From the NCBI GenBank assembly GCA_030431475.1, contig JAUIJD010000038.1, forward strand, positions 1 to 44,585: DNA of 44,585 nt, in the 5' to 3' direction. The notes below the pieces were generated by a model, which was not told the DNA's origin, searched no databases, and saw only the letters and a list, made by a program, of their open reading frames with translations. The position numbers were made by a program, and so were the translations under genes. Source of the DNA: Verrucomicrobiia bacterium (GTDB lineage: Bacteria; Verrucomicrobiota; Verrucomicrobiia; Verrucomicrobiales; Akkermansiaceae). Positions 1 to 7,486 of this stretch are shown here, piece after piece (position 1 is the first letter of the stretch; each line of letters starts with the position of its first letter).

Positions 1-2694
1 ATCCACGACTTTCTCAACAACAAGGGGGCGAACGACAACCGCAACATGAACGACTGGCTCGACGAGCATACGGTGACCTCGGCGCGCTGGTTCCAGCGGG
101 CCGGCTACGCGACCGGGATGTTCGGCAAGTGGCACATGGGCGGCGGCCGCGATGTGAACGACGCACCCTTTCCGCAGGACTACGGCTTCGACGAGTCGCT
201 GACCTCCTTCGAGGGCATGGGCGACCGGATTCTCTATCTCGACGACGGCGTGCAGCACGGTCTCTCCCAGCAGAACGCCGACGTGCCGGGATCGATCGAG
301 TGGGTGGAGTGGGAGCTCGGCGCCGACAAGCACACCGACGCGGCGATCGCGTTCATCACCGACGCCGTGAACGAGGACCGGCCCTTCTACGTGCACGTGC
401 CGCATGACGACACCCACGCGCCCTACGACACCGATCCGGGAAAGGAGAACGACTTCGATCACATCACCACCAACACCAACGGCCGGCTGTTCCTTTCCGA
501 ACTGCATGAGCTGGACAAGGAGATCGGCCGGCTCGTGGGGGCGATTGACGCGCTCGGCGTGGCCGACGAAACGCTGATCGTGATCGTCGGCGACAACGGA
601 GCGCCCGACGACAACATCGAGACCCTGCTCAATCGCAACGGCGGCCTGCGCGGTGGCAAGAAGAGCATCTGGGAGGGCGGGCTGCGCAATCCCTTCATCA
701 TCCGCATGCCCGGCACGGTGCCGTCGGGTGTGGTCAACACGACCACCGCGGTTTCGACGCTCGACCTGTTTCCGACCTACTGCTCGATGGCCGGACTGCC
801 GACGCCGGACGCGCCGCTGGCCGGAGAGAACATGCACGACGTCTTTCTCGGGGCCACCCGCCCGCGGGCAACGCCGATGTTCTGGGAGTTCGCGACGAAC
901 CCCAACATCGTCGCCTCCGGACCGAAGCTGGCGATGCGCGAAGGCGACTTCAAGCTGCTGCGGGATCCCGACGGATCGAACCGGCGCCTGTTCGACATGA
1001 CGACGAACCAGGAGGAGGACGACGCGGAGAACCTGATCGATGATGCGTCCCACGCCGCCCGGGTCGCCTCGATGGAGGAGCGCCTGATGGGATGGTATCG
1101 CGAGGCCCTGCTGGGGCAGTTCGATCGTCCGCGGACGGGGATCTCCTCGCTGGAGGACGGACCCGGCGGGGTGGCATCGGTGCGCTATTTCTGGGAGACC
1201 CCGGAGGGGGACTGGGTGCCGCCGATGATTTCCAGCGATCTGGTCGACTGGGATCCGGTGGCCTTCGACCCCGGTGACGCCGAGATCGACTTCGGCACCT
1301 TGCGTTGGCTGGAGATCCCGATCCCGACCGGATACGAGGACCGTGCGTTTCTGCGCTCCGAGCTGCCGGAAGCTCCGAGCGAACCGTCGGCGGCGGTCTA
1401 TCTGGTGGCATCCACGGGGGAGATTCGCCGGTTCACCGGAGTGAACGCCGGCTTGTTTCCCTTGAATACCGCCTTGGGCTTCGCCGGCGGGGAGTCGGTC
1501 GCCACCGTCGCCGGCTACGGAAGCTATCAGGGCTTCACCCAGCTTCCCGGTGGATTGGTGTATGGGGTGAGCGGAAGCGGTGACGTCCATGAATGGGCGA
1601 CGCTGCAGGCCTGGCTCGACGGCGACACGCCGGTGACCGCGTCGAGCGGTGCCTACAACGCGGACGAGCTTCATGGCTTGAGCTACAACCCGCTGACCGG
1701 GGGCATCTACGTGATCTACGAGGGGGACCACAGCGCCCGTGGCGACGGCGATCTCGGCGAGTATCCCAGCCTGGCGGATTTCATCAACGACACCAACGCG
1801 GTGGTCACGGCCTCGACCTACGGCGGCAACATCACCAACTTCTACTACCCCCACGAGGACGCGCCGGGGAACGCCAACGACGCGAATCCCGGGTCCAACT
1901 ACTTCCAGGTCGCGGGAAACGGCAACCTGGAGGGTTGGTTGAGTCTCGAGGACTACGCCGTCAACAAACCGGCGGCGGGGGGAAGGGAGTTTCTGCAGAC
2001 GGGCTTCGGTGGAGTCGTCGGTGGCTTCGCGGTGATGGAGGTTCTGCCGATCCACTTCGTTTCCTCGACCGGGGAGATCCGCGTCTTCACCGGCATGGAT
2101 CTCGGAGGCACGCCGGTGAACGGCAACTCGCTGGGCGATGGAGTGCTGGCGGGCACGGTGGCCGGATACGGCAGCTATCAGGGATTCACCCGGGTTCCCG
2201 GCGGTGCGGTTTACGGAGTTGCTTCCAACGGAGACGTTCACGAGTGGTCGAACGTCCAGAGCTGGGTGAAGGGGGGGAGTCCGGCGACGGTCTCGACGGG
2301 TGCCTACAATCCGGGCGAGCTTCACGGCTTGAGCCATGATGCCGCGACGGGCGGTGTCTTCGTGATCTACGAAGGGTCCAACAGCACCCGTGGCGACGGG
2401 GACCTCGGCGAGTATCCGACGCTGGCGGATTTCATCAACGACACCAATGCGGTGGTCACGCCCTCGGTGTACGGCGGCAACATCCTGAACTACCATTATC
2501 CCGGCGAGGACGCTCCCGGGAATGCGAACGATGCCAACCCCGGCTCGAACTATTTCCAGGTCGCGGGCAGCGGGGACCTCGAGGGGTGGCTGACACTCGA
2601 GGACTATACCGCCAACAAGACCGGGTTGGGCGGACGCGAGTTCATGCAGGGCGGCTACGGCAACGCAATCGGAGCATTCGCCGGGACGCCCTGA
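1..2694 (+). CDS. Sulfatase (5'-truncated by window edge) with duplicated C-terminal modules
   Basis: The reading frame is open from base 1, so the true start lies upstream; the ATG at 46 is internal. The first ~1.1 kb encodes the middle and end of a type I sulfatase: a GKWHMGG motif near 127-150, a VGDNGAPDD metal-site motif near 586-612, and the usual EGG...PFIIRMPG segment. The formylglycine (CxPSR-type) motif would be in the missing N-terminus and cannot be checked. A short SSDLVDW-containing linker domain (about 1170-1370) follows. Two ~218-residue repeats come next (about 1393-2046 and 2049-2685), each starting (Y/H)xVxSTGEIRxFTG and containing GDGDLGEYP and DANPGSNYFQVAG. I do not recognise the repeat family; a role in ligand binding or surface attachment is a guess. 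The protein probably hydrolyses sulfate esters of a glycan outside the cytoplasm; substrate unknown. Confidence 0.9.
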   Translation: MHDFLNNKGANDNRNMNDWLDEHTVTSARWFQRAGYATGMFGKWHMGGGRDVNDAPFPQDYGFDESLTSFEGMGDRILYLDDGVQHGLSQQNADVPGSIEWVEWELGADKHTDAAIAFITDAVNEDRPFYVHVPHDDTHAPYDTDPGKENDFDHITTNTNGRLFLSELHELDKEIGRLVGAIDALGVADETLIVIVGDNGAPDDNIETLLNRNGGLRGGKKSIWEGGLRNPFIIRMPGTVPSGVVNTTTAVSTLDLFPTYCSMAGLPTPDAPLAGENMHDVFLGATRPRATPMFWEFATNPNIVASGPKLAMREGDFKLLRDPDGSNRRLFDMTTNQEEDDAENLIDDASHAARVASMEERLMGWYREALLGQFDRPRTGISSLEDGPGGVASVRYFWETPEGDWVPPMISSDLVDWDPVAFDPGDAEIDFGTLRWLEIPIPTGYEDRAFLRSELPEAPSEPSAAVYLVASTGEIRRFTGVNAGLFPLNTALGFAGGESVATVAGYGSYQGFTQLPGGLVYGVSGSGDVHEWATLQAWLDGDTPVTASSGAYNADELHGLSYNPLTGGIYVIYEGDHSARGDGDLGEYPSLADFINDTNAVVTASTYGGNITNFYYPHEDAPGNANDANPGSNYFQVAGNGNLEGWLSLEDYAVNKPAAGGREFLQTGFGGVVGGFAVMEVLPIHFVSSTGEIRVFTGMDLGGTPVNGNSLGDGVLAGTVAGYGSYQGFTRVPGGAVYGVASNGDVHEWSNVQSWVKGGSPATVSTGAYNPGELHGLSHDAATGGVFVIYEGSNSTRGDGDLGEYPTLADFINDTNAVVTPSVYGGNILNYHYPGEDAPGNANDANPGSNYFQVAGSGDLEGWLTLEDYTANKTGLGGREFMQGGYGNAIGAFAGTP

Positions 2695-2725
2695 GGGGGG
2701 CGTCGAACTCGTGGCCGCCACGGCC

Positions 2726-2820
2726 GCGGTAGGGACGCCCGCCCCGGTCGTCCCAGGGCCTGGTGGGTGAAGAGGGCCCGACACGTCGACAGGTCCGCCG
2801 GGGGCGTCGGACCCTACCGC
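2726..2820. repeat. Inverted repeat between convergent genes
   Basis: Nine-base arms GCGGTAGGG (2726-2734) and CCCTACCGC (2812-2820) flank 77 bases of GC-rich sequence in the 151-bp gap between the convergent sulfatase and GH127 genes. It could be part of a dispersed repeat or a bidirectional end structure. There is no T-tract, so I do not call it a terminator. Confidence 0.35.
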
Positions 2821-2845
2821 TTGCGGCGTCGGCCAGGGGTCGCCG

Positions 2846-5296
2846 TCATTCGTCGTCGCCGGTCTCAATGTCGACCGACAGCAGGCCGACACAGGTGTCG
2901 TCGTGCTGCGGCGTCATCACCAGGCGCAGCCGCCGGGTGATGGTCGCCTCGGCCGGATGCACGGTGTTGTAGCTGTCGGGCAGGGTGCTGAACTGGTCGG
3001 TGTTGTAGATCTTGAGCGTCTTCCAGCGGTCGCCGTCGGGGACCTCGATGTGCCACGACCCGGGGACCTGAACGCCGCCCTTGTCGTCGTAGAAGTAGGC
3101 ACCGACCGCGGTAAGCCGACGAGAGGCCCCGAGATCGATCTCGACCCACTGCGGCGTCCCTCGCTCTGGCCAGCTCGTCCAGCGCCGGATCGAGGTGTCG
3201 GCCGAGGACTCCGGGGAGTGGGGTTGGCGCAGTGCGTGCGTGGTGTCGTTCTCGAAGGTGTGGGAGGCGGTGACGGCGGCGAACTTCAGATGGGCCGGGT
3301 CGTTGAGGTCGGGAGAGGCGAGCGATGGATCGGTCGGGAGCCAGGTGATCATCGAGGAGCGGTCGCGGTTGCTCCACGCGAAGTAGGGAATGAGCCGGAG
3401 TCGGCGGTCGGCCAGCTTCCCATCGGGTTTGAGCTCACGCGCGGCGAGAGTGACCGAGGGCAGTCCTTCGAGGTTTCCCTCGTCGATCTTCGAGCATGTC
3501 GCCCCGGCCGCGGCATCCTTCGAGACCACGAAGCGCTGCACCGCACCGTCGTTGTCGATGCCCTCCGCGCAGAGGATGACGGGACCTCGGGAGAAGGCGA
3601 TGCGGCCGCGGTTCGAGGCGACCTCGTCGATGCAGGTGCTCGCGCGGACCGGCATGGGGAGCTCGAGTTCGACCCGGTCGCCGGGATTCCACGTCCGATC
3701 CAGCGCGACGTATCCGCTTTCAGCCGTGGCATCGACGGGGGTGCCATTCACTTTCAGCGTCCAACCGGGGGCGGACTCGGTGTAGTGGTAAAGCTCGCCG
3801 GGCACCACCTGACGTCCGGTCCAGGTGGGGATTCGCAACTGCAGGGTGAAGCGGGTGGCTTGCTCCGGCGCCATCTCGAATCGGATGCGCCCGTCCCACG
3901 GGTAGTTCCCCGTCTGCCGCAACCGGACCTTCCCCGCCGGGAGGTCGAGCGTGGTTTCGCTGGCGGCGTAGAGGGCGCAGCGGACCTCATCGCCCGAGGT
4001 CGCGTAGAGGTAACCGGGGATCTGGGGGATGAGGCGGGCGACGTTCGAAGGACAGCAGGCGCAGCCGAACCAGCCGGAGCGCGGGCGATGCTGGTCGTCG
4101 GCCTCCAGCGGGTTGGGGTAGAAGAACGACGTTCCGTCGAGATCGATCCCCGACAGGCAGTTGTTGAGGAGGGCGACCTCCGCGACATCGACGTACCTCG
4201 CGTCGCGGTGCTTGAGGAACATCCGCATGTTGAAGAACACATTCCCGACCGCCGCGCAGGTCTCGAGGTAGGTTTCCTTGTTGGGAAGTTCGTAGGCGGG
4301 GCCGAAGCCCTCGATGCCGTGGACCGCACCGAGTCCGCCGGTGATGTGCATCTTGCGGTCGACGATGTCGTGCCAGATCGAGTCGAGGGCGGCCGAGAAG
4401 TCGTCGGACCCGAGGACCGAGTCGGTCTCGGCCATCGCGGCATACTGGTAGGTCGCCCGCACGGCGTGTCCGACGGCCTCGGTCTGTTCGGCCACGGGGG
4501 CTTGCTGTTGGGCATAGTCCGGCGAGTTGGTTCCGCGTCCGTCCGGGACGAAGGTCACGCCGCGGATGTCGAGGAAGCGCCTCGCCATCTCGAGGTAGAG
4601 GCGGTTGCCGGTGTATTCATGCAGCTTGAGGAGGCCGAGTTCGATCTCCTGGTGACCCGGCGCCTGCATCACCGGCTTGCCGTCGTGGTAGGCCGGGTCG
4701 CCCTCGAAGATCACGCGGTTGACGTGTCGGGCCGATTTCTCGGCGACCTCGAGCAGCTTCGTTTTCCCGGTCGCCCGGGCGGAGGCAACGGCGGCTTCGT
4801 AGAGGTGCCCGACGTTGTAGAGTTCGTGGCTGTGGATCACGTAGCTGTAGGGACGGTCGCCCATTTCCCGTGGGTTCGGGTTGCCGACGATGTGGCTGAC
4901 GTAGAGGTAGCCGTCGTCCTTCTGGGCCCGGGCGATGATGTCGATGATGCGGTCGAGCTGCGCCTCGATCTCCGGGTCAGGCTCGGCCTGGATCATGAGC
5001 GCCGCGCCCTCCATCACCTTGTAGAGGTCGGAGGTGTTGAAACGATGCGCCTCGGGCTTCGGGGTGGTGCCCCCGCTTTCCAGCCACTCGGCGCACAGGC
5101 GCAGGCGCCGCTGCGCGACCTCGGTCTGGGTCAGCGCGTGGGGGAGGGTTTCGCTCACCAGCAAGCGGATGCGCGGCGCCCAGATTGGATCGGAGGTGTC
5201 GACCTGATCGAAGGGAACGAAGGTCAGCGGCTCGGCGGTGGCGGTGGCGACGAGGGAGAACCCGAGGAGAAGCGGGCGTGGCGGTTTCATGGGCAT
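2846..5296 (-). CDS. GH127-family glycoside hydrolase (beta-L-arabinofuranosidase-like), secreted
   Basis: The 816-residue protein matches family GH127 (formerly DUF1680). A short signal peptide (about residues 1-21) precedes an (alpha/alpha)6-barrel-type region with the MEGAA, DDGYLY and HELYNVGHLYEAA signatures. The family zinc/catalytic set is visible: E345 and C347 in YLETC, and C414 and C415 in CACCPSN, matching the Glu/Cys-Cys-Cys site of characterised Bifidobacterium HypBA1. The C-terminal ~140 residues resemble an F5/8-type C (discoidin) carbohydrate-binding domain (WVEIDLG...VGAYFY). Known GH127 activities include beta-L-arabinofuranosidase and 3,6-anhydro-D-galactosidase of carrageenan pathways; the sulfatase-rich setting makes the latter type attractive. 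Two in-frame ATGs (codons 1 and 3) are possible starts. It is convergent with the upstream sulfatase and divergent from the thiol-dioxygenase-like gene. Confidence 0.93.
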   Translation of the reverse strand: MPMKPPRPLLLGFSLVATATAEPLTFVPFDQVDTSDPIWAPRIRLLVSETLPHALTQTEVAQRRLRLCAEWLESGGTTPKPEAHRFNTSDLYKVMEGAALMIQAEPDPEIEAQLDRIIDIIARAQKDDGYLYVSHIVGNPNPREMGDRPYSYVIHSHELYNVGHLYEAAVASARATGKTKLLEVAEKSARHVNRVIFEGDPAYHDGKPVMQAPGHQEIELGLLKLHEYTGNRLYLEMARRFLDIRGVTFVPDGRGTNSPDYAQQQAPVAEQTEAVGHAVRATYQYAAMAETDSVLGSDDFSAALDSIWHDIVDRKMHITGGLGAVHGIEGFGPAYELPNKETYLETCAAVGNVFFNMRMFLKHRDARYVDVAEVALLNNCLSGIDLDGTSFFYPNPLEADDQHRPRSGWFGCACCPSNVARLIPQIPGYLYATSGDEVRCALYAASETTLDLPAGKVRLRQTGNYPWDGRIRFEMAPEQATRFTLQLRIPTWTGRQVVPGELYHYTESAPGWTLKVNGTPVDATAESGYVALDRTWNPGDRVELELPMPVRASTCIDEVASNRGRIAFSRGPVILCAEGIDNDGAVQRFVVSKDAAAGATCSKIDEGNLEGLPSVTLAARELKPDGKLADRRLRLIPYFAWSNRDRSSMITWLPTDPSLASPDLNDPAHLKFAAVTASHTFENDTTHALRQPHSPESSADTSIRRWTSWPERGTPQWVEIDLGASRRLTAVGAYFYDDKGGVQVPGSWHIEVPDGDRWKTLKIYNTDQFSTLPDSYNTVHPAEATITRRLRLVMTPQHDDTCVGLLSVDIETGDDE

Positions 5297-5469
5297 GGAG
5301 GGAACGGCGGTCAGGGCCCCGATCGTTCAATCGTCCCACCCCTCAAAAGGGGCGCCCTCCCCGAGGGCTCCTGGATGCAGCGCAACGTTCCGCGGCGCCT
5401 CGGGTGAAGGGCGGATAAGAACTCGCGGCGGGTGGCGTAGGATGGCACTCTTCCACCTTTGAATCGCTC

Positions 5470-6195
5470 ATGGACGACTACTCACGCCGCGCCTTCATCC
5501 GGACCAGCCTGCCGGGGTTTCTCGGGCTGACCCTGGCACTCCCGGGCATCACCGCGCTGGCGACGCGCGCCAATGCCTGCGAGGGCAGGGTGCCGGAGGA
5601 CGGAGCGATCCATTGGGATGCCTTCCTCGAAGCCATCGCCGGGGAGGCGGGACGGCAGCATCTCGACGATTGGGACGAGCCCCGCTACGTGGCGCGGGCG
5701 GCGGCGATCGCGAGGCGGCTGGACCTGAGATCGACGGAGTTGGAGAAAGCCTTCGAGACCGCGAAGGGCGGTATCGGCGACGGTCGGGTCGATTTCGATC
5801 ACCTGGAGAAGCGTGAGGACTTCCAGATTTCCTTCGTCCAGTTTGAAAAGGGCGAGGAGATCCGCCATCACGATCATCCGGGGATGACCGGCGTGCTGCT
5901 CTGCGCGACGGGTAACATCGACGTGTGGAACTACGACGAGGTCCGTCCGGCGGCGGACCAGAAGGCGCTGCTCCTGAAGCAAACGGCGAAGGCCCGGCTG
6001 ACGAAGGCCGATGTTTCCACGCTGACCTCGAAGGAACGCAACATCCACCGTCTGGAAGCACGTGCCCTGACCCAGTTGGTCGACATTTTCGCCCCGCCGT
6101 ACACCAGGGAGCGGGTTCGGAAGAGCCGCTGGTTCGACGTCGATGAGGAAGAGTTCGAGGGACGCGAAGGGGTGTTCGAGGCGCGGGTGGGCTGA
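5470..6195 (+). CDS. Tat-exported PCO/ADO-type thiol dioxygenase-like cupin
   Basis: The 241-residue product opens with a twin-arginine motif, SRRAFI (residues 5-10), followed by a hydrophobic stretch and an ANA cleavage-like site near residue 36. The mature part is cupin-like. HDHPGMTGVL carries H134 and H136, and NIH (H193) is followed by DIFAPPY. This order, HDHPGM...NIH...(F/L)GPPY, is the signature of the plant cysteine oxidase / 2-aminoethanethiol dioxygenase family (PF07847), whose three histidines bind ferrous iron and which adds O2 to a thiol. I infer an Fe(II) thiol dioxygenase acting outside the cytoplasmic membrane. The substrate (free cysteine, cysteamine-like thiol or N-terminal Cys) cannot be told. 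It has no co-directional neighbour; it lies 173 bp from the divergent GH127 gene and may be unrelated to glycan use. Confidence 0.82.
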   Translation: MDDYSRRAFIRTSLPGFLGLTLALPGITALATRANACEGRVPEDGAIHWDAFLEAIAGEAGRQHLDDWDEPRYVARAAAIARRLDLRSTELEKAFETAKGGIGDGRVDFDHLEKREDFQISFVQFEKGEEIRHHDHPGMTGVLLCATGNIDVWNYDEVRPAADQKALLLKQTAKARLTKADVSTLTSKERNIHRLEARALTQLVDIFAPPYTRERVRKSRWFDVDEEEFEGREGVFEARVG

Positions 6196-6245
6196 AGCGG
6201 GCGAGAGGATGGGTGACGCGGTGGCTCCGGGTGGATCTTGCCGCC

Positions 6246-6475
6246 CCCGTTTGGCGCGGTGGGGGGCGTGGGGCGCGCATCGTGTCGCCGGGGGTGTTCG
6301 AGCTTGTCGGCAGCGACCCGTCAGTTCGAGGGGGATGAGGGGGTGCTCTCGTTCGGCGCGGCGGGGCAAGGGGCGCGCGACGCCGTCGCGCATCGCGTCG
6401 CCGAGGGTGTCCGAGCTTGCCGGCAGCGACCCGTCAGTTCGAGGGGGATGCGGGGGCGCTCCCGTTCGGCGCGGC
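6246..6475. repeat. 113-bp imperfect tandem repeat
   Basis: Two copies with period 113 begin at 6274 and 6387. Both contain GAGCTTG(T/C)CGGCAGCGACC and CAGTTCGAGGGGGATG. A partial third copy (TTGGCGCGG...GGGGCGCGC) precedes the first from about 6246. The block sits in the 327-bp gap between the convergent cupin and beta-helix genes, which holds no plausible gene. The palindrome GCGCGACGCCGTCGCGC (6375-6391) joins the copies. Confidence 0.75.
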
Positions 6476-6509
6476 GCGACAGCGTCGCGCGTCCCGTCGG
6501 AGGGACGGG
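6474..6509. repeat. Dispersed GCGCGAC-N3-GTCGCGC palindrome followed by a stem-loop
   Basis: GCGCGAC AGC GTCGCGC occupies 6474-6490. It is one of at least seven intergenic copies in this window. A second stem follows at once (CCCGTC 6493-6498, GACGGG 6504-6509). It lies just beyond the stop of the beta-helix gene and downstream of the cupin gene, so it could act as a transcript end, but no T-run is present. Confidence 0.6.
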
Positions 6510-6522
6510 TTGCGGAAATCCC

Positions 6523-7482
6523 TCAGGACTCGTCGTCGCTTCGATACTCGAAGCGTCGTTCGGTCGTGCCGTTGATCCGGCGTTCGCCTCGGAACTTCAG
6601 CGTGCCGTAGTCCTTTACCTCGATTTCGGCATCGAGGATCTCGAGGTCGAGGCGCCCCTCGCCGTTGAGGTCGAAGAGACATGCATTGGGGTTGTCGATG
6701 CGGAGGCCCTCGATGCGGACCTTTTTGCGATCCTTGCCCGCCTTCCACTGGAACACGGGCGGCAGCTTCGAGCGTCCCCGGGTGCCGGTGATGGTGACGT
6801 TGGAGATCTCCGCCTTCGAGTCCTGATACGTGCCCCAGCCGAACTGGAAGGGGACGCAGTTCTGGATCATCTCGATGGTGGTGTCGGTGACCTTGATGTC
6901 GAAGTAGAGCTTGATGGCGTCGTCACCGGTGGCGAAGTGGCAGCCGTCGATGGTCGATCCGTGCCCGCCGGCGAAGCCGTCGCTGTGGTTGCCCCAGCCG
7001 CCCCGGTCGTCGAGGAAGGTGCAGTCCTTCGCATGGCACACCTTGCCCCAGCCGCGGATGAAGTAGGAGAAGGGATTGAGGGCCGTGAGGTTCTTCACCG
7101 TGAGCACGCCGCCCCGGTTCTGGAACTGGGCGTACTCGTAGGGCTTCACGCCGCGATCGTCGGCCCAGCGTTGCTCGTCGGTCCCGAAGACCACCGAGGT
7201 CTTGCGGTCAACGCCCCGGATGGTGCAGTCGTTCCGGGTGTGGAAGGCACCCGTGACCCGGACGTCGCGGCCGATGACGATGGTCGAGACCTCCTTCGGC
7301 ACGTCCCAGTAGGCCTGCTTGTGAGCCTTCTTCGGGAAACGGATCTCCCCGCTGCCGGTGAACGACAGGATGCACTCCGAGGCGTCCCAGGAGGCCTCTC
7401 CGGAATAATGCGCGACCAATTTCGGCACCGACTGGGCCTCCGCGAGCGAGGCGGCGAGGATGAAGGGAAGGAGAAGTCTCAT
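6523..7482 (-). CDS. Right-handed beta-helix glycosidase-like protein (clan GH-N, GH28/GH49-like)
   Basis: The 319-residue protein has a signal peptide (cut near AEA, residue 16) and a repetitive beta-helix pattern of short T/V/I-rich turns. Two acidic motifs resemble those of clan GH-N: NHSDGF and TGDDAIKLY, followed by PFQFGW. In GH28 polygalacturonases (NTDG, GDD) and GH49 dextranases (DDxIKLY...FQFGW) these aspartates form the active site. The DDAIKLY/FQFGW spelling is closer to GH49. It is shorter than characterised GH49 enzymes because the N-terminal beta-sandwich is missing. The start lies 4 bp after the stop of the upstream sulfatase, so the two are very likely co-transcribed. Substrate is unknown; a non-catalytic binding role is possible. 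Confidence 0.72.
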   Translation of the reverse strand: MRLLLPFILAASLAEAQSVPKLVAHYSGEASWDASECILSFTGSGEIRFPKKAHKQAYWDVPKEVSTIVIGRDVRVTGAFHTRNDCTIRGVDRKTSVVFGTDEQRWADDRGVKPYEYAQFQNRGGVLTVKNLTALNPFSYFIRGWGKVCHAKDCTFLDDRGGWGNHSDGFAGGHGSTIDGCHFATGDDAIKLYFDIKVTDTTIEMIQNCVPFQFGWGTYQDSKAEISNVTITGTRGRSKLPPVFQWKAGKDRKKVRIEGLRIDNPNACLFDLNGEGRLDLEILDAEIEVKDYGTLKFRGERRINGTTERRFEYRSDDES

Positions 7483-7486
7483 CGCC

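Noticed and set aside
2903-5407. An 834-codon open frame opposite the first GH127
   Set aside because: Valine/glycine/arginine-rich shadow; GH127 catalytic motifs are on the minus strand.
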